Positions 9,676 through 17,518 of a stretch of DNA of 36,449 bases are shown piece after piece. This DNA comes from an uncultured Eubacteriales bacterium (lineage in GTDB: Bacteria; Bacillota; Clostridia; Oscillospirales; Oscillospiraceae). The notes under the pieces were generated by a model. That model was not told where the DNA came from. It searched no databases and saw only the letters and a program-made list of their open reading frames with translations. The stretch's first letter is position 1, and each line of letters starts with the position of its first letter. The translations under genes and the position numbers were made by a program. Location: positions 1 to 36,449 of the forward strand of contig ONCI01000021.1 of the NCBI GenBank assembly GCA_900316255.1, read 5' to 3'.

Positions 9676-9697
9676 AAGGAGAAGGCTGTGGTAAAAT
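9669..9697 (+). promoter_or_regulatory. Promoter for pyrH-frr-uppS
   Basis: TTGTCA at 9669-9674, a 17-bp spacer and TAAAAT at 9692-9697, with an extended -10 (CTGTGGTAAAAT). Its -35 overlaps the Spo0A-box-like repeat of the divergent spoIIG promoter. Confidence 0.7.
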
Positions 9698-9734
9698 TGC
9701 CTGGAGCGATATGCGTACAGGAGGAGTTTGCAGC

Positions 9735-10445
9735 ATGAAGCCTATCTATCGGCGCGTTTTGATCAAAATCAGCGGGGAAGCCCTGGCCGGGGAAAAGAAG
9801 ACCGGTTTCGATTTTCCCTTTGTTTCCCGGGTGTGCGAGACCGTCAAGCAGGCTGCGGAGAGCGGCGTGCAGGTCGGCATCGTGATCGGCGGAGGCAATT
9901 TCTGGCGCGGCGTCAAGGACGGCGGCGGCAAGGTGGAGCGGGTCAGCGCGGACCGGATGGGCATGCTGGCCACCGCCATGAACTGCCTGGCCGTGGCGGA
10001 CGTGTTCCGGCAGATCGGCGCCGACGCGCGGGTCATGACCGCCGTGGATATCCAGGGCGTGGGCGAGCGCTATGACACCCGCCGGGCCATCGAGTACCTG
10101 GAACAGGGAAAGATCGTGCTCTTCGGCTGCGGTACGGGTATGCCCTTCTTCTCCACCGACACCGCGGCGACCCTGCGTGCGGTGGAGATCCGGGCGGATG
10201 CGCTGCTGCTTGCCAAGAACATTGACGGCGTCTACACCGATGACCCCCGGAAGAATCCGGATGCGGTGCGCTTTGACACCATCAGCTATGATGAAGTGCT
10301 GGCAAGGCACCTGGCCGTGATGGACTCCACCGCGACGAGCCTGGCCATGGACAACGCGCTGCCGGTGGTGGTTTTCGCCCTGGCGGAGCCGGAGAACATC
10401 CTGCGCGTCCTGGCCGGCGAAAAGCTGGGCACCACAGTGGCTTGA
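9735..10445 (+). CDS. pyrH: UMP kinase
   Basis: A 236-residue amino acid kinase-fold protein that phosphorylates UMP to UDP with ATP in the cytoplasm. Visible signatures: KISGEAL near the N-terminus, GIVIGGGNFWRG (phosphate-binding loop), DRMGMLATAMN, the ligand-binding TRRAIEYLEQGKIVLFGCGTGMPFFSTDTAA and LLAKNIDGVYTDDPRKNPDA. The ATG at 9735 has AGGAGGAG eight bases upstream; an upstream in-frame extension from 9669 would start inside the promoter and is rejected. It is the first gene of pyrH-frr-uppS, a common order in Firmicutes; frr follows after 39 bases. Confidence 0.97.
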   Translation: MKPIYRRVLIKISGEALAGEKKTGFDFPFVSRVCETVKQAAESGVQVGIVIGGGNFWRGVKDGGGKVERVSADRMGMLATAMNCLAVADVFRQIGADARVMTAVDIQGVGERYDTRRAIEYLEQGKIVLFGCGTGMPFFSTDTAATLRAVEIRADALLLAKNIDGVYTDDPRKNPDAVRFDTISYDEVLARHLAVMDSTATSLAMDNALPVVVFALAEPENILRVLAGEKLGTTVA

Positions 10446-10484
10446 AAGCAAAACGATTTGAAATACAATTGAGGAGGGAATATC

Positions 10485-11036
10485 ATGTCTGATTACAAAG
10501 AATTTGAAAGCAAAATGAACAAGACCTGCGAGGCTTTGACTTCCACGCTGGCAACCATTCGTGCCGGCCGGGCCAACGCCGCGGTTCTGGATCAGATCCA
10601 GGTGGACTACTATGGGGTCCCCACCCCCATCCAGCAGGTGGCTTCCATTGCCACGCCCGATCCCCGCTCCCTGCTGATCCAGCCCTGGGACAACAAGCTG
10701 CTGAAGGGCATTGAAAAGGCGATCCTGGCCTCGGAGCTGGGCATCAATCCCCAGAACGACGGCCGCTGCATCCGCCTGGTATTCCCCCCGCTCACCGAGG
10801 AGCGCCGCCGGGATCTGGTGAAGCAGACCAAGAAGTACGGCGAGGAGAGCAAGGTCGCCATCCGCAATATCCGCCGGGACGCCATTGAGAAGTTCAAGAA
10901 GCAGCAGAAGGCCTCCGAAATCACCGAGGACGACTACAAGATCGCCGAGAAGGACATCCAGAAGCTCACCGACGACTTCATCAAGGAGATCGACAAGATC
11001 TCCGAGAAGAAGGAAAAAGAGCTGACCGAGATCTGA
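10485..11036 (+). CDS. frr: Ribosome recycling factor
   Basis: A 183-residue protein, near the usual 185. With EF-G it splits post-termination ribosomes. Visible family features: RAGRANAAVLDQIQVDYYGVPTPIQQVASI, DPRSLLIQPWD, LVFPPLTEERRRDLVKQ and a charged C-terminal helix EDDYKIAEKDIQKLTDDFIKEIDKI that completes the three-helix bundle. The ribosome-binding site GAGGAGGG lies at 10470-10477. Its TGA overlaps the ATG of uppS by one base, so uppS is probably translationally coupled. Confidence 0.97.
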   Translation: MSDYKEFESKMNKTCEALTSTLATIRAGRANAAVLDQIQVDYYGVPTPIQQVASIATPDPRSLLIQPWDNKLLKGIEKAILASELGINPQNDGRCIRLVFPPLTEERRRDLVKQTKKYGEESKVAIRNIRRDAIEKFKKQQKASEITEDDYKIAEKDIQKLTDDFIKEIDKISEKKEKELTEI

Positions 11037-11773
11037 TGGCGGCGGAGAAAAAAACCAATCAGCCGGGGGACACCGTCCCCCGGCATATTGCCATCATCCT
11101 GGATGGCAACGGCCGCTGGGCCAGACGCCGCGGCCTTCCCCGGACTGCGGGACACGCGGCGGGCTCGGAGAACTTCCGGAAGATCGCCACCTACTGCAAG
11201 GATATTGGGGTGGAGTATCTGACGGTGTACGCGTTTTCCACAGAGAACTGGAAGCGGCCGGAGGATGAGGTCAGGACCATTATGCGCCTGCTGCGCCGCT
11301 ATCTGAACGAGGCCATCGACACCATGGAGCGGGACAAGATCCGCATGAAGATCTTCGGCGACGTGGCTGGCCTGCCCCTGGAGCTGCAGGAGCTGGTGCG
11401 GAAGACCGACGAGATCTCCAAACGCTACCAGGGCTTTCAGGCCAACATCTGCCTGAACTATGGCGGAAGGGACGAGATCGTCCACGCGGCGAAGCGCTAT
11501 GCCGAGGACTATGCCGCAGGCAGGACTCAGGGGGAGCTCAGCGAGGAACAGTTCGGAGGCTACCTCTATTCCGCCGGCATCCCCGATCCGGATCTGTTGA
11601 TCCGCCCCGGCGGAGAGCAGCGCATCTCCAACTTCCTGCTGTGGCAGTGCGCCTATGCGGAGTTTTATTTCAGCGACGTGCTGTGGCCGGACTTCGGCAC
11701 CGACGAGCTGGACAAGGCCATCGCGGCCTTCCGGCAGCGGGACCGCCGCTTTGGAAAAGTGAAGAGTGAATAG
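11036..11773 (+). CDS. uppS: Isoprenyl transferase (undecaprenyl diphosphate synthase)
   Basis: A 245-residue cis-prenyltransferase that makes the C55 lipid carrier for peptidoglycan and other wall polymers. Motifs: HIAIILDGNGRWARRRGLPR with the catalytic Asp and phosphate-binding Arg, AGHAAGSENFRKI, YLTVYAFSTENWKRP, and DPDLLIRPGGEQRISNFLLWQ followed by AEFYFSDVLWPDF. It is the last gene of the operon; cdsA and dxr, which often follow in Firmicutes, are absent. Its last residues (KVKSE-stop) are encoded inside the 18-bp AAAGTGAAGAGTGAATAG repeat, so the repeat appears to have supplied the stop codon. Confidence 0.95.
   Translation: MAAEKKTNQPGDTVPRHIAIILDGNGRWARRRGLPRTAGHAAGSENFRKIATYCKDIGVEYLTVYAFSTENWKRPEDEVRTIMRLLRRYLNEAIDTMERDKIRMKIFGDVAGLPLELQELVRKTDEISKRYQGFQANICLNYGGRDEIVHAAKRYAEDYAAGRTQGELSEEQFGGYLYSAGIPDPDLLIRPGGEQRISNFLLWQCAYAEFYFSDVLWPDFGTDELDKAIAAFRQRDRRFGKVKSE
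11756..11773 (+). repeat. Copy of the 18-bp gene-end repeat overlapping the uppS stop
   Basis: AAAGTGAAGAGTGAATAG, including the uppS stop codon, exactly matches the minus strand of 8100-8117. A degenerate second unit, GGAAGAGTGAAGAGCGAA, follows at once. Beyond it, 11790-11894 shows nothing recognisable. Confidence 0.8.
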
Positions 11774-11894
11774 GGAAGAGTGAAGAGCGAACAGAACAAT
11801 GCTCCGGCTATCCAATGCGGCTTCCCGTTTTGCAGACGTGCATGCAGCGAGGTTCTCAGCGCTCCGAACAGTCGCCGACGCACATGGAAGAAGA

Positions 11895-11935
11895 AAAAAC
11901 GGCTATGGGAAACATGGTTTCCCATAGCCGTTTTT
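11895..11935. terminator. Bidirectional terminator between uppS and the esterase gene
   Basis: A perfect 19-bp inverted repeat with a 3-base loop (ATG): AAAAACGGCTATGGGAAAC and its complement. A-rich and T-rich flanks let it serve both convergent genes. Confidence 0.9.
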
Positions 11936-11946
11936 CCGTTCTGGGT

Positions 11947-12768
11947 TCAATTCTGGGCAAAGTAGTGGTCCAGAGCGTATTGAAACTGCTCCTCGAAGCG
12001 CTCGACAGCGGTCTTGCCCTGTTCGGACCAGAACTCATACAGGTCGAAGGCGTGAAAGCAGCCGGGGAATACGTCCACCTCGGCCTCCACCCCCGCGTCC
12101 CGCAAATGCTGTACAAAGTCCAGCGTCTCGCAGTAGAAGGGCTCGGCGTCCCCCACAAAGGTATAGGCGGGGGGAAGATTGGAAAAATCCGTCTGGCGTG
12201 CCGGTGCGGCGTAGGCCGGCGGCTCCGCTCCCTGCAGATCCCGCAGATAGAGCTGCCAGCCCCGGTGATTGCGGCGGGTGTTCCAGACCGGGGCGTGATT
12301 ATCCTTCGAGGAGGGCGTGTCCCGGTCGTCCAGCATGGGGTAGAGCGGCATCTGATAGGCGATGTTGACCTCTCCCTTGTCCCGGGCCAGCATGCAGAGG
12401 GCTGCCGTGAGTCCGCCGCCTGCGCTCTCTCCGCCCACCATGAGCTGATCCCGGCGGATGCCAAGGTCCTCCGTATGGTCCCGCAGCCAGAGAAGACTGG
12501 CATAGCAGTCCTCCAGGGCGGCAGGGTAGGGCGCCTCGTGGCTGAGCCGGTAGTCCGGCGCCAGCACCACGGCACCGAATTTGCGCACCAGGGAGATAGC
12601 GCGGGAGAAATAAGCCATCTCGGGCATGCCCATGGAGTAGCCTCCGCCGTGGATCCAGAGAACACCGGGACGCCCCTGCGCGCCCGCCTCTCCCTCCGGC
12701 CGGATCAGCAGTGCCCGGAGAAAGCCGCCGGGACCGGGAATGTATACGGTATCTGTTTTGCTGTTCAT
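11947..12768 (-). CDS. Alpha/beta hydrolase, hormone-sensitive-lipase-type esterase
   Basis: A 273-residue protein from the ATG at 12768 (GAGG upstream). The frame extends about 150 residues further upstream, but that part lies over the promoters and is low-complexity. The HSL-family features are clear: oxyanion-hole HGGGY (40-44), nucleophile elbow GESAGG with S115, catalytic Asp in GDAEP (D207) and His in FHAF (H239). Such enzymes hydrolyse short-chain acyl or acetyl esters. There is no signal peptide, so it is cytoplasmic. It is divergent from the pullulanase lipoprotein gene, and deacetylation of carbohydrates is a possible role, but this is inference from neighbourhood only. Confidence 0.88.
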   Translation of the reverse strand: MNSKTDTVYIPGPGGFLRALLIRPEGEAGAQGRPGVLWIHGGGYSMGMPEMAYFSRAISLVRKFGAVVLAPDYRLSHEAPYPAALEDCYASLLWLRDHTEDLGIRRDQLMVGGESAGGGLTAALCMLARDKGEVNIAYQMPLYPMLDDRDTPSSKDNHAPVWNTRRNHRGWQLYLRDLQGAEPPAYAAPARQTDFSNLPPAYTFVGDAEPFYCETLDFVQHLRDAGVEAEVDVFPGCFHAFDLYEFWSEQGKTAVERFEEQFQYALDHYFAQN

Positions 12769-12791
12769 CGAATTCGCCTCTTTCCGCAAAG

Positions 12792-12821
12792 AGTATAGCA
12801 CAGTCTGTGCGCAAACCGCAA
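12792..12821 (-). promoter_or_regulatory. Promoter for the esterase gene
   Basis: On the minus strand, TTGCGG (12816-12821), an 18-bp spacer and TATACT (12792-12797), with the extended -10 TGTGCTATACT. Back to back with the pullulanase promoter at 12833. Confidence 0.65.
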
Positions 12822-12832
12822 GGCGGCTTCCG

Positions 12833-12861
12833 TTGACTTTCCGGGGACATGGTGCTACCAT
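12833..12861 (+). promoter_or_regulatory. Promoter for the pullulanase gene
   Basis: TTGACT at 12833-12838, a 17-bp spacer and TACCAT at 12856-12861 preceded by TGC (extended -10). The -10 hexamer is weak. Confidence 0.55.
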
Positions 12862-12906
12862 AAAAACAAAGAACCCAAGTAATGCTGAAAGAAAAGAGGT
12901 GCCCGC

Positions 12907-15579
12907 ATGAAAAGCAAAAGAAGCATCGCCCTTCTGCTTGCGCTGCTGATGCTCTGCTCGTTCCTTACCGCCTGTACGGATACCCCGGCTCCCAAGGAGG
13001 CGCCGGCCCAGACAGAAGAAGCGGAACCGGCGGAAGAGACGGCCGCCGCGGAAGAAGCGGCCCCGGAGGAGCCTGCCCCCGAGGCGGGAGCGGAAGAGGA
13101 ATTCTTCCTGGAGAAAGAAGAGGGCTGCCGGCAGCTGACCCTCTATTGGAAGCACCCGGACGCGGATTACAGCAAGTGCGACGTCTGGCTCTGGTTCCCC
13201 GGAAAGGACGGGCACGGAGAGCTCTTCCATCCCTGCGCCTACGGCGTGAAATGCATGGTGAACGTGCCGGAGGACGTGGAGGAGGTGGGCTTTATCGTGC
13301 GGCGAGATTGCTCAAAGCCCGGCGGCTCCTCCTGGGGCGATGCCACCAAGGATTATGAGAACGACCGCTTCGTCCAGCTGACCGGAGAGGACACCGTCAT
13401 CTATCTGCAGCCCGGCGACGGCATGCAGTATCTCAGTGACGACGGCGGCGTTACCTTGAAGCCGATCCGGGTCTTTACCCTGGCGGGCATCATTTCCCCC
13501 ACCCAGATCCGCTATACGCTCAGCCCCTCCACCAAGATCGAGAGCCTCGGTCAGGTCCACGTGCGGCAGGACGGGCGGGAGCTGGAGCTGGAGGAGCTCT
13601 CCAGCCTGAACAACACCGTGGTCACCGGCGTCATCACCGTCAAGGAGGAACTGGACGTGTCCAAGGCCTATACCGTGGAGATCGAGGGTTACGGCGAGAT
13701 CGCCGCCATGCCCACGGATATTTTTGACTCTCCCGAATTTGTGGAAAACTACTGCTACGACGGGGACGATCTGGGAGCGGTGATCCAGGGAGATCATACG
13801 GTTTTCAAGCTCTGGGCGCCTACGGCCTCGGATGTGAAGCTGAACCTCTTTGAAGAGGGCGACGGGGGAGAGCCCTTCGCCGTGCTGGACATGGAAAAGG
13901 GCGAAAAGGGCGTCTGGAGTCTGACGGCTCCCTGCGGCCACGGCACCTATTATACCTACTCCGTCACCACCGCGATTGGTACCCAGGAGGCGGTGGACCC
14001 CTACGCCAGGACCGTGGGCGTGAACGGCGACCGGGGCATGGTGGTGGACCTCAGAAGCACCGACCCGGAGGGTTTCCGGGAGAGCGGCTGGTACGAGGAT
14101 CTGGACTGCTACGGGGACGCTGTGATCTGGGAGGTCCATGTGCGGGACTTCTCCAACCGGATCGCGGAAAGCAAGTACCCCGGCAAGTACCTGGCCTTTA
14201 CGGAGACGGGCCTCACCAACAGCGCCGGGCTTCCCGTGGGGCTGGACTATCTCAAGTGGCTGGGAGTCACCCATGTGCATCTGCAGCCGGTCTACGACTA
14301 CGCCACCGTGGATGAGAGCAGCAGCGAGCCGCAGTTCAACTGGGGCTACGATCCCAAGAACTACAACGCCCCCGAGGGCAGCTATTCCACCGATCCCTTC
14401 CACGGCGAGGTGCGGGTGAACGAGTTCAAGCAGATGGTGCAGGCCCTCCACGAAAACGGCTTTGCCGTGGTGATGGACATGGTCTACAACCATACCTACT
14501 CCCTGGACTCCAATCTGAACCGGATCGTACCCTATTACTATTACCGCTTCGCCTCTGACGGCAGCCCCGCCAACGGCAGCGGCTGCGGCAACGAGACCGC
14601 CTCCCAGCGCCTCATGTTCCGCAAGTACATGGTGGACAGCGTCCGCTACTGGGCGGAGGAGTACAAGATCGACGGCTTCCGCTTTGACCTGATGGCCCTG
14701 CACGACGTGGAAACCATGCAGGAGATCGAAAAGGCCGTCCATGAGCTGAATCCCAAAGCCATCCTCTACGGCGAAGGCTGGACCGGCGGCACCACGCCCC
14801 TGCGGGACAACGTGCAGGCCAGTCAGAAAAACATCGCCCAGATCCAGGCCAGCGGCCGGGGCATCGGCTCAGTCGCCGTGTTCAACGACGCCATCCGGGA
14901 CGGGCTGAAAGGAAGCGTCTTCAACGAGAAGGAGAGCGGCTACGCAAACGGCAGTCCCAGCAAGGGCAATGCCCAGAAGGTGATCTTCGGTATCCGGGGC
15001 GGCGCGCGGGACGGCACGGCCAGCTGGGGCGTGGAGAACGCCATGGTCATCAACTATACCTCCTGCCACGACAACCTGACCCTCTGGGACAAGCTCCTGG
15101 TCACCAATCCCGACGCCTCTGAGGAGGAACTGCAGCAGATGAACCGGCTCTGCGCCGAGATCGTGCTGCTCTCCAAAGGCACGCCCTTCTTCCTGGCGGG
15201 AGAGGAGATGCTGCGCACGAAGGGCGGCGACCACAACAGCTACATGTCCTCCGACGAGGTAAACAACCTGGACTGGGAGGCCCTGACCCCGGAGAGCGCG
15301 GCCTGGGAGATGGCAAACTTCTATCGGGAGCTGATCGCACTTCGCCGGGAGAATGATTTCTTCGCCAAGGCCGATGTCACGGCGGAGCTTGACGAAAGAA
15401 ATATGATCCATGTGAACTGGACGGTCGACGGCGAACTGGTTGCATGGGCTGTCATCAATCCTACGGAAGAAGAAGTGGTTTTTGAGCCTTCGCCTTTTGA
15501 CGATGAATTAGAGGTACTGCTGGGAGAGAACCTGTGGACGGCAGGACCCCGCAGCGCCCTGATCGTGAAGTTCAAATAA
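12907..15579 (+). CDS. Type I pullulanase, lipoprotein (GH13)
   Basis: 890 residues. A lipoprotein signal ends in LTAC (C23), followed by a Glu/Ala/Pro-rich linker (24-65) that would hold the enzyme off the membrane. A starch-binding PUD/CBM41-like module (LTLYWKHPDADYSKCDVWLWFP, about 75-190) and a CBM48-like domain (VFKLWAPTASDVKLNLF, about 295-395) precede the GH13 barrel. The type I pullulanase motif FNWGYDP is present (YNWGYDP in most relatives). Catalytic residues: D594 (DGFRFD, nucleophile), E623 (GEGW, acid/base) and D722 (SCHDN). It debranches alpha-1,6 links in pullulan, amylopectin or glycogen at the cell surface. The ATG at 12907 follows an AGAGGTG site. It lies alone between its promoter and the terminator at 15606. 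Confidence 0.93.
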   Translation: MKSKRSIALLLALLMLCSFLTACTDTPAPKEAPAQTEEAEPAEETAAAEEAAPEEPAPEAGAEEEFFLEKEEGCRQLTLYWKHPDADYSKCDVWLWFPGKDGHGELFHPCAYGVKCMVNVPEDVEEVGFIVRRDCSKPGGSSWGDATKDYENDRFVQLTGEDTVIYLQPGDGMQYLSDDGGVTLKPIRVFTLAGIISPTQIRYTLSPSTKIESLGQVHVRQDGRELELEELSSLNNTVVTGVITVKEELDVSKAYTVEIEGYGEIAAMPTDIFDSPEFVENYCYDGDDLGAVIQGDHTVFKLWAPTASDVKLNLFEEGDGGEPFAVLDMEKGEKGVWSLTAPCGHGTYYTYSVTTAIGTQEAVDPYARTVGVNGDRGMVVDLRSTDPEGFRESGWYEDLDCYGDAVIWEVHVRDFSNRIAESKYPGKYLAFTETGLTNSAGLPVGLDYLKWLGVTHVHLQPVYDYATVDESSSEPQFNWGYDPKNYNAPEGSYSTDPFHGEVRVNEFKQMVQALHENGFAVVMDMVYNHTYSLDSNLNRIVPYYYYRFASDGSPANGSGCGNETASQRLMFRKYMVDSVRYWAEEYKIDGFRFDLMALHDVETMQEIEKAVHELNPKAILYGEGWTGGTTPLRDNVQASQKNIAQIQASGRGIGSVAVFNDAIRDGLKGSVFNEKESGYANGSPSKGNAQKVIFGIRGGARDGTASWGVENAMVINYTSCHDNLTLWDKLLVTNPDASEEELQQMNRLCAEIVLLSKGTPFFLAGEEMLRTKGGDHNSYMSSDEVNNLDWEALTPESAAWEMANFYRELIALRRENDFFAKADVTAELDERNMIHVNWTVDGELVAWAVINPTEEEVVFEPSPFDDELEVLLGENLWTAGPRSALIVKFK

Positions 15580-15605
15580 GCGCGAAACAATCAAATCTCA
15601 CACGA

Positions 15606-15640
15606 AAGCACCCTGCGGACAAAGTTCCGCAGGGGCTTTT
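15606..15640 (+). terminator. Terminator of the pullulanase gene
   Basis: CCCTGCGGA (15611-15619) pairs with TCCGCAGGG (15626-15634) and is flanked by AAGC/GCTT. It ends in CTTTT. Confidence 0.8.
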
Positions 15641-15699
15641 GCGCGGGAGAGGAGAGGGACCGGATTTGCCCGGGGGGCGGCGCTGCGGCGGGACGGGGC

Positions 15700-15770
15700 G
15701 GACGGCCAATGGCCGTCCCTACGGATGCACAGATTTCGCACCGACCCGTAGGGACGAGCATTGCTCGTCC
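15700..15770. repeat. Nested palindromic repeat (REP-like)
   Basis: Two short palindromes, GGACGGCC-AAT-GGCCGTCC (15700-15718) and GGACGAGC-ATT-GCTCGTCC (15752-15770), lie inside a larger inverted repeat formed by GTCCCTACGG (15715-15724) and its complement near 15746-15755. The arrangement can fold as a cruciform. It is non-coding and looks like an interspersed repeat family. From 15771 to 15930 I see nothing else. Confidence 0.65.
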
Positions 15771-15932
15771 GGCCTCTGCAGGATCGATGGACACGAAGCG
15801 GGCGGACAAGGTGGCCGCAACTGCGGCGAGACGGGGCAGAGTTGGCGCGAAGAATCAAGCGGAAACATGACCAAAAATGAAACGGAAACTTTGTGCAAGC
15901 TCACGAATCGAGAGGCAAAATGCCGGCCCGAA

Positions 15933-15961
15933 TTGACAATTTCGCTTCAAAAAACTATACT
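15933..15961 (+). promoter_or_regulatory. Consensus sigma-A promoter of the transporter operon
   Basis: TTGACA at 15933-15938, a 17-bp spacer and TATACT at 15956-15961. The leader of about 80 bases contains a hairpin (TACTCC at 15984-15989 with GGAGTA at 16009-16014). No known riboswitch was recognised. Confidence 0.8.
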
Positions 15962-16047
15962 AAGCGCTGGCAAATGATGTTCCTACTCCGCGGATCTCAT
16001 CTCCGTCGGGAGTATCAACATAAAAAATCAAAAAAAGGAGAACCAAC

Positions 16048-17367
16048 ATGAAAAAGCTGCTTGCCCTTCTGCTTGCTCTGGCCATGATCTTTGCCCTGGC
16101 CGCCTGCGGCGAAGCCAAGACCGAGGCCCCCAAGACGGAGGAACCCGCCGCCGAGGCCCCTGCCGAGGAAGCGAAGGAAGAGACCCCCGCCGCCGAAGAG
16201 CCCGCCGCTGAGGCTCCTGCCGAAGAGGCCAAGGATTACTCCGGCTACACCATCCGCATCTACTCCAACTCCAACTCCACCGAGCGTGTGGACTGGCTGA
16301 TCGCCGCCGCTGCTGACGCCGGCTTCACCATCAGCCTGGACACCAACGAAGTCTACTCCGGCGACGCCGCCGCCATCCAGGCCGCCAACGAGAACAAGGA
16401 CGGCGACCTGATCTTCGGCCTGAACGAGACCCGCTGGGGCCAGCTGGTCGGCGGCCAGTACGAGAACCTGTCCGTCATGGACTGGACTCCCTCCTGGGCT
16501 GACGAAGTGGGCGCCTTCAAGTATGACGGCAAGGCCTACGGCATCGTCATCCAGAACGTGCTGATGCTCTACCGTACCGACGAGTTCGGCACCAACGGCG
16601 AAGAGCTGCACTTCGATCACTGGGCTGACGTGGTCAATTCCGGCTACACCTGGTATCGCCAGAACAAGGTCGGCGGCACCACCAACGCCAACATCAACTC
16701 CGCCATGCTCTATCCCTTTGTGGATCCCGCTTCTCCTGCCGGCGGCATCTCCGTTGACGGCTGGAAGACCCTGTGGAAGTTCTGCGCTGACGGCAAGTTC
16801 GGCGGCGACGAGTGGAAGTACGGCATCGAGCCTCTGAACCGCGGCGATGTGCAGGTCACCGAGTTCTACTCCTCCTCCCTCTACGGCTCCATCGATACCG
16901 CTGCCGACAGCAGCGAGCATCCTCTGAAGGGCACTCTGAACCCGGAGAACTGGGCTCTGGCCGACATCAAGGACGGCACCTACTACATCGCCGAGTATCT
17001 GGGCATCCTCGACCGCGCTGACCGTACCGAGGAAGAGACCGAGGCCGTCAAGGCCTTTGCCGAGTGGTTCGGCTCTGCCGCTGTGCAGGCCCAGTGGGGC
17101 GAAGAGTTCGACTCCTTCCCCTGCAACACCGTTGCTGCGGCTGAGCTCTATCCCGACGGCATCCCCGCCATTTACCAGATCCCCAACTTCGCCCTGAACG
17201 AAGTGGAGGGCGGCATGACCTATGCCGAGTATGTTGCCGCTCACAGCGCCGAGTGGACCAACATCCTCACCAACCTTGGCTTCTATTGGAAAGACGCCGC
17301 TGACGCCCCCGCTGAGCCCGACTGGGACAACCTGGATTGGGCGACCCTGACCCAGAAGGCCGAGTAA
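16048..17367 (+). CDS. ABC transporter substrate-binding lipoprotein (Fe3+/AfuA-like family)
   Basis: 439 residues with a lipoprotein signal ending LAAC (C20), then an Ala/Glu/Pro linker built from two copies of EEPAAEAPAEEAK. The mature part begins DYSGYTIRIYSNSN and has the two-lobe periplasmic-binding fold of the ferric/AfuA/2-aminoethylphosphonate class: DLIFGLNETRWGQLV, YGIVIQNVLMLYRTDE, and a C-terminal AVKAFAEWFGSAAVQAQW segment. The start has AAAAGGAG eight bases upstream. It heads an operon with an ATPase, a fused permease, a HAD phosphatase and a lyxose isomerase-like protein. The enzymes point to a sugar or sugar phosphate as ligand rather than iron; AfuA of Actinobacillus, in the same superfamily, binds hexose phosphates. 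Confidence 0.85.
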   Translation: MKKLLALLLALAMIFALAACGEAKTEAPKTEEPAAEAPAEEAKEETPAAEEPAAEAPAEEAKDYSGYTIRIYSNSNSTERVDWLIAAAADAGFTISLDTNEVYSGDAAAIQAANENKDGDLIFGLNETRWGQLVGGQYENLSVMDWTPSWADEVGAFKYDGKAYGIVIQNVLMLYRTDEFGTNGEELHFDHWADVVNSGYTWYRQNKVGGTTNANINSAMLYPFVDPASPAGGISVDGWKTLWKFCADGKFGGDEWKYGIEPLNRGDVQVTEFYSSSLYGSIDTAADSSEHPLKGTLNPENWALADIKDGTYYIAEYLGILDRADRTEEETEAVKAFAEWFGSAAVQAQWGEEFDSFPCNTVAAAELYPDGIPAIYQIPNFALNEVEGGMTYAEYVAAHSAEWTNILTNLGFYWKDAADAPAEPDWDNLDWATLTQKAE

Positions 17368-17386
17368 GCAAAGCCCGAATTCTATA

Positions 17387-17414
17387 TGGCGAGCCGGATC
17401 TCTCCGGCTCGCCA
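17387..17414 (+). other. Intercistronic hairpin without U-tract
   Basis: An 11-bp stem, TGGCGAGCCGG with its complement, and a 6-base loop. No T-run follows, so it probably protects the mRNA of the binding protein or lowers read-through into the ATPase gene. A second hairpin with 9-bp arms CATCCGGAA (17434-17442) and TTCCGGATG (17464-17472) follows. Confidence 0.6.
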
Positions 17415-17518
17415 TACCTGTATCATCCATGTGCATCCGGAAGCGCCTCCGGCGTGAAGACGTTTCCGGATGTCCATTTATGAGAGAAAAGAGAAGCGCT
17501 GAAAAGGAGTAATGCCTT

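Noticed and set aside
12769-13230. N-terminal extension of the esterase to a 427-residue protein
   Set aside because: The extension crosses both divergent promoters and is antisense to the pullulanase signal peptide; the ATG at 12768 has a site and the right family length.
15534-15977. A 147-codon frame running through the repeat region after pullulanase
   Set aside because: It starts inside pullulanase in another frame and passes through the terminator and palindromes.
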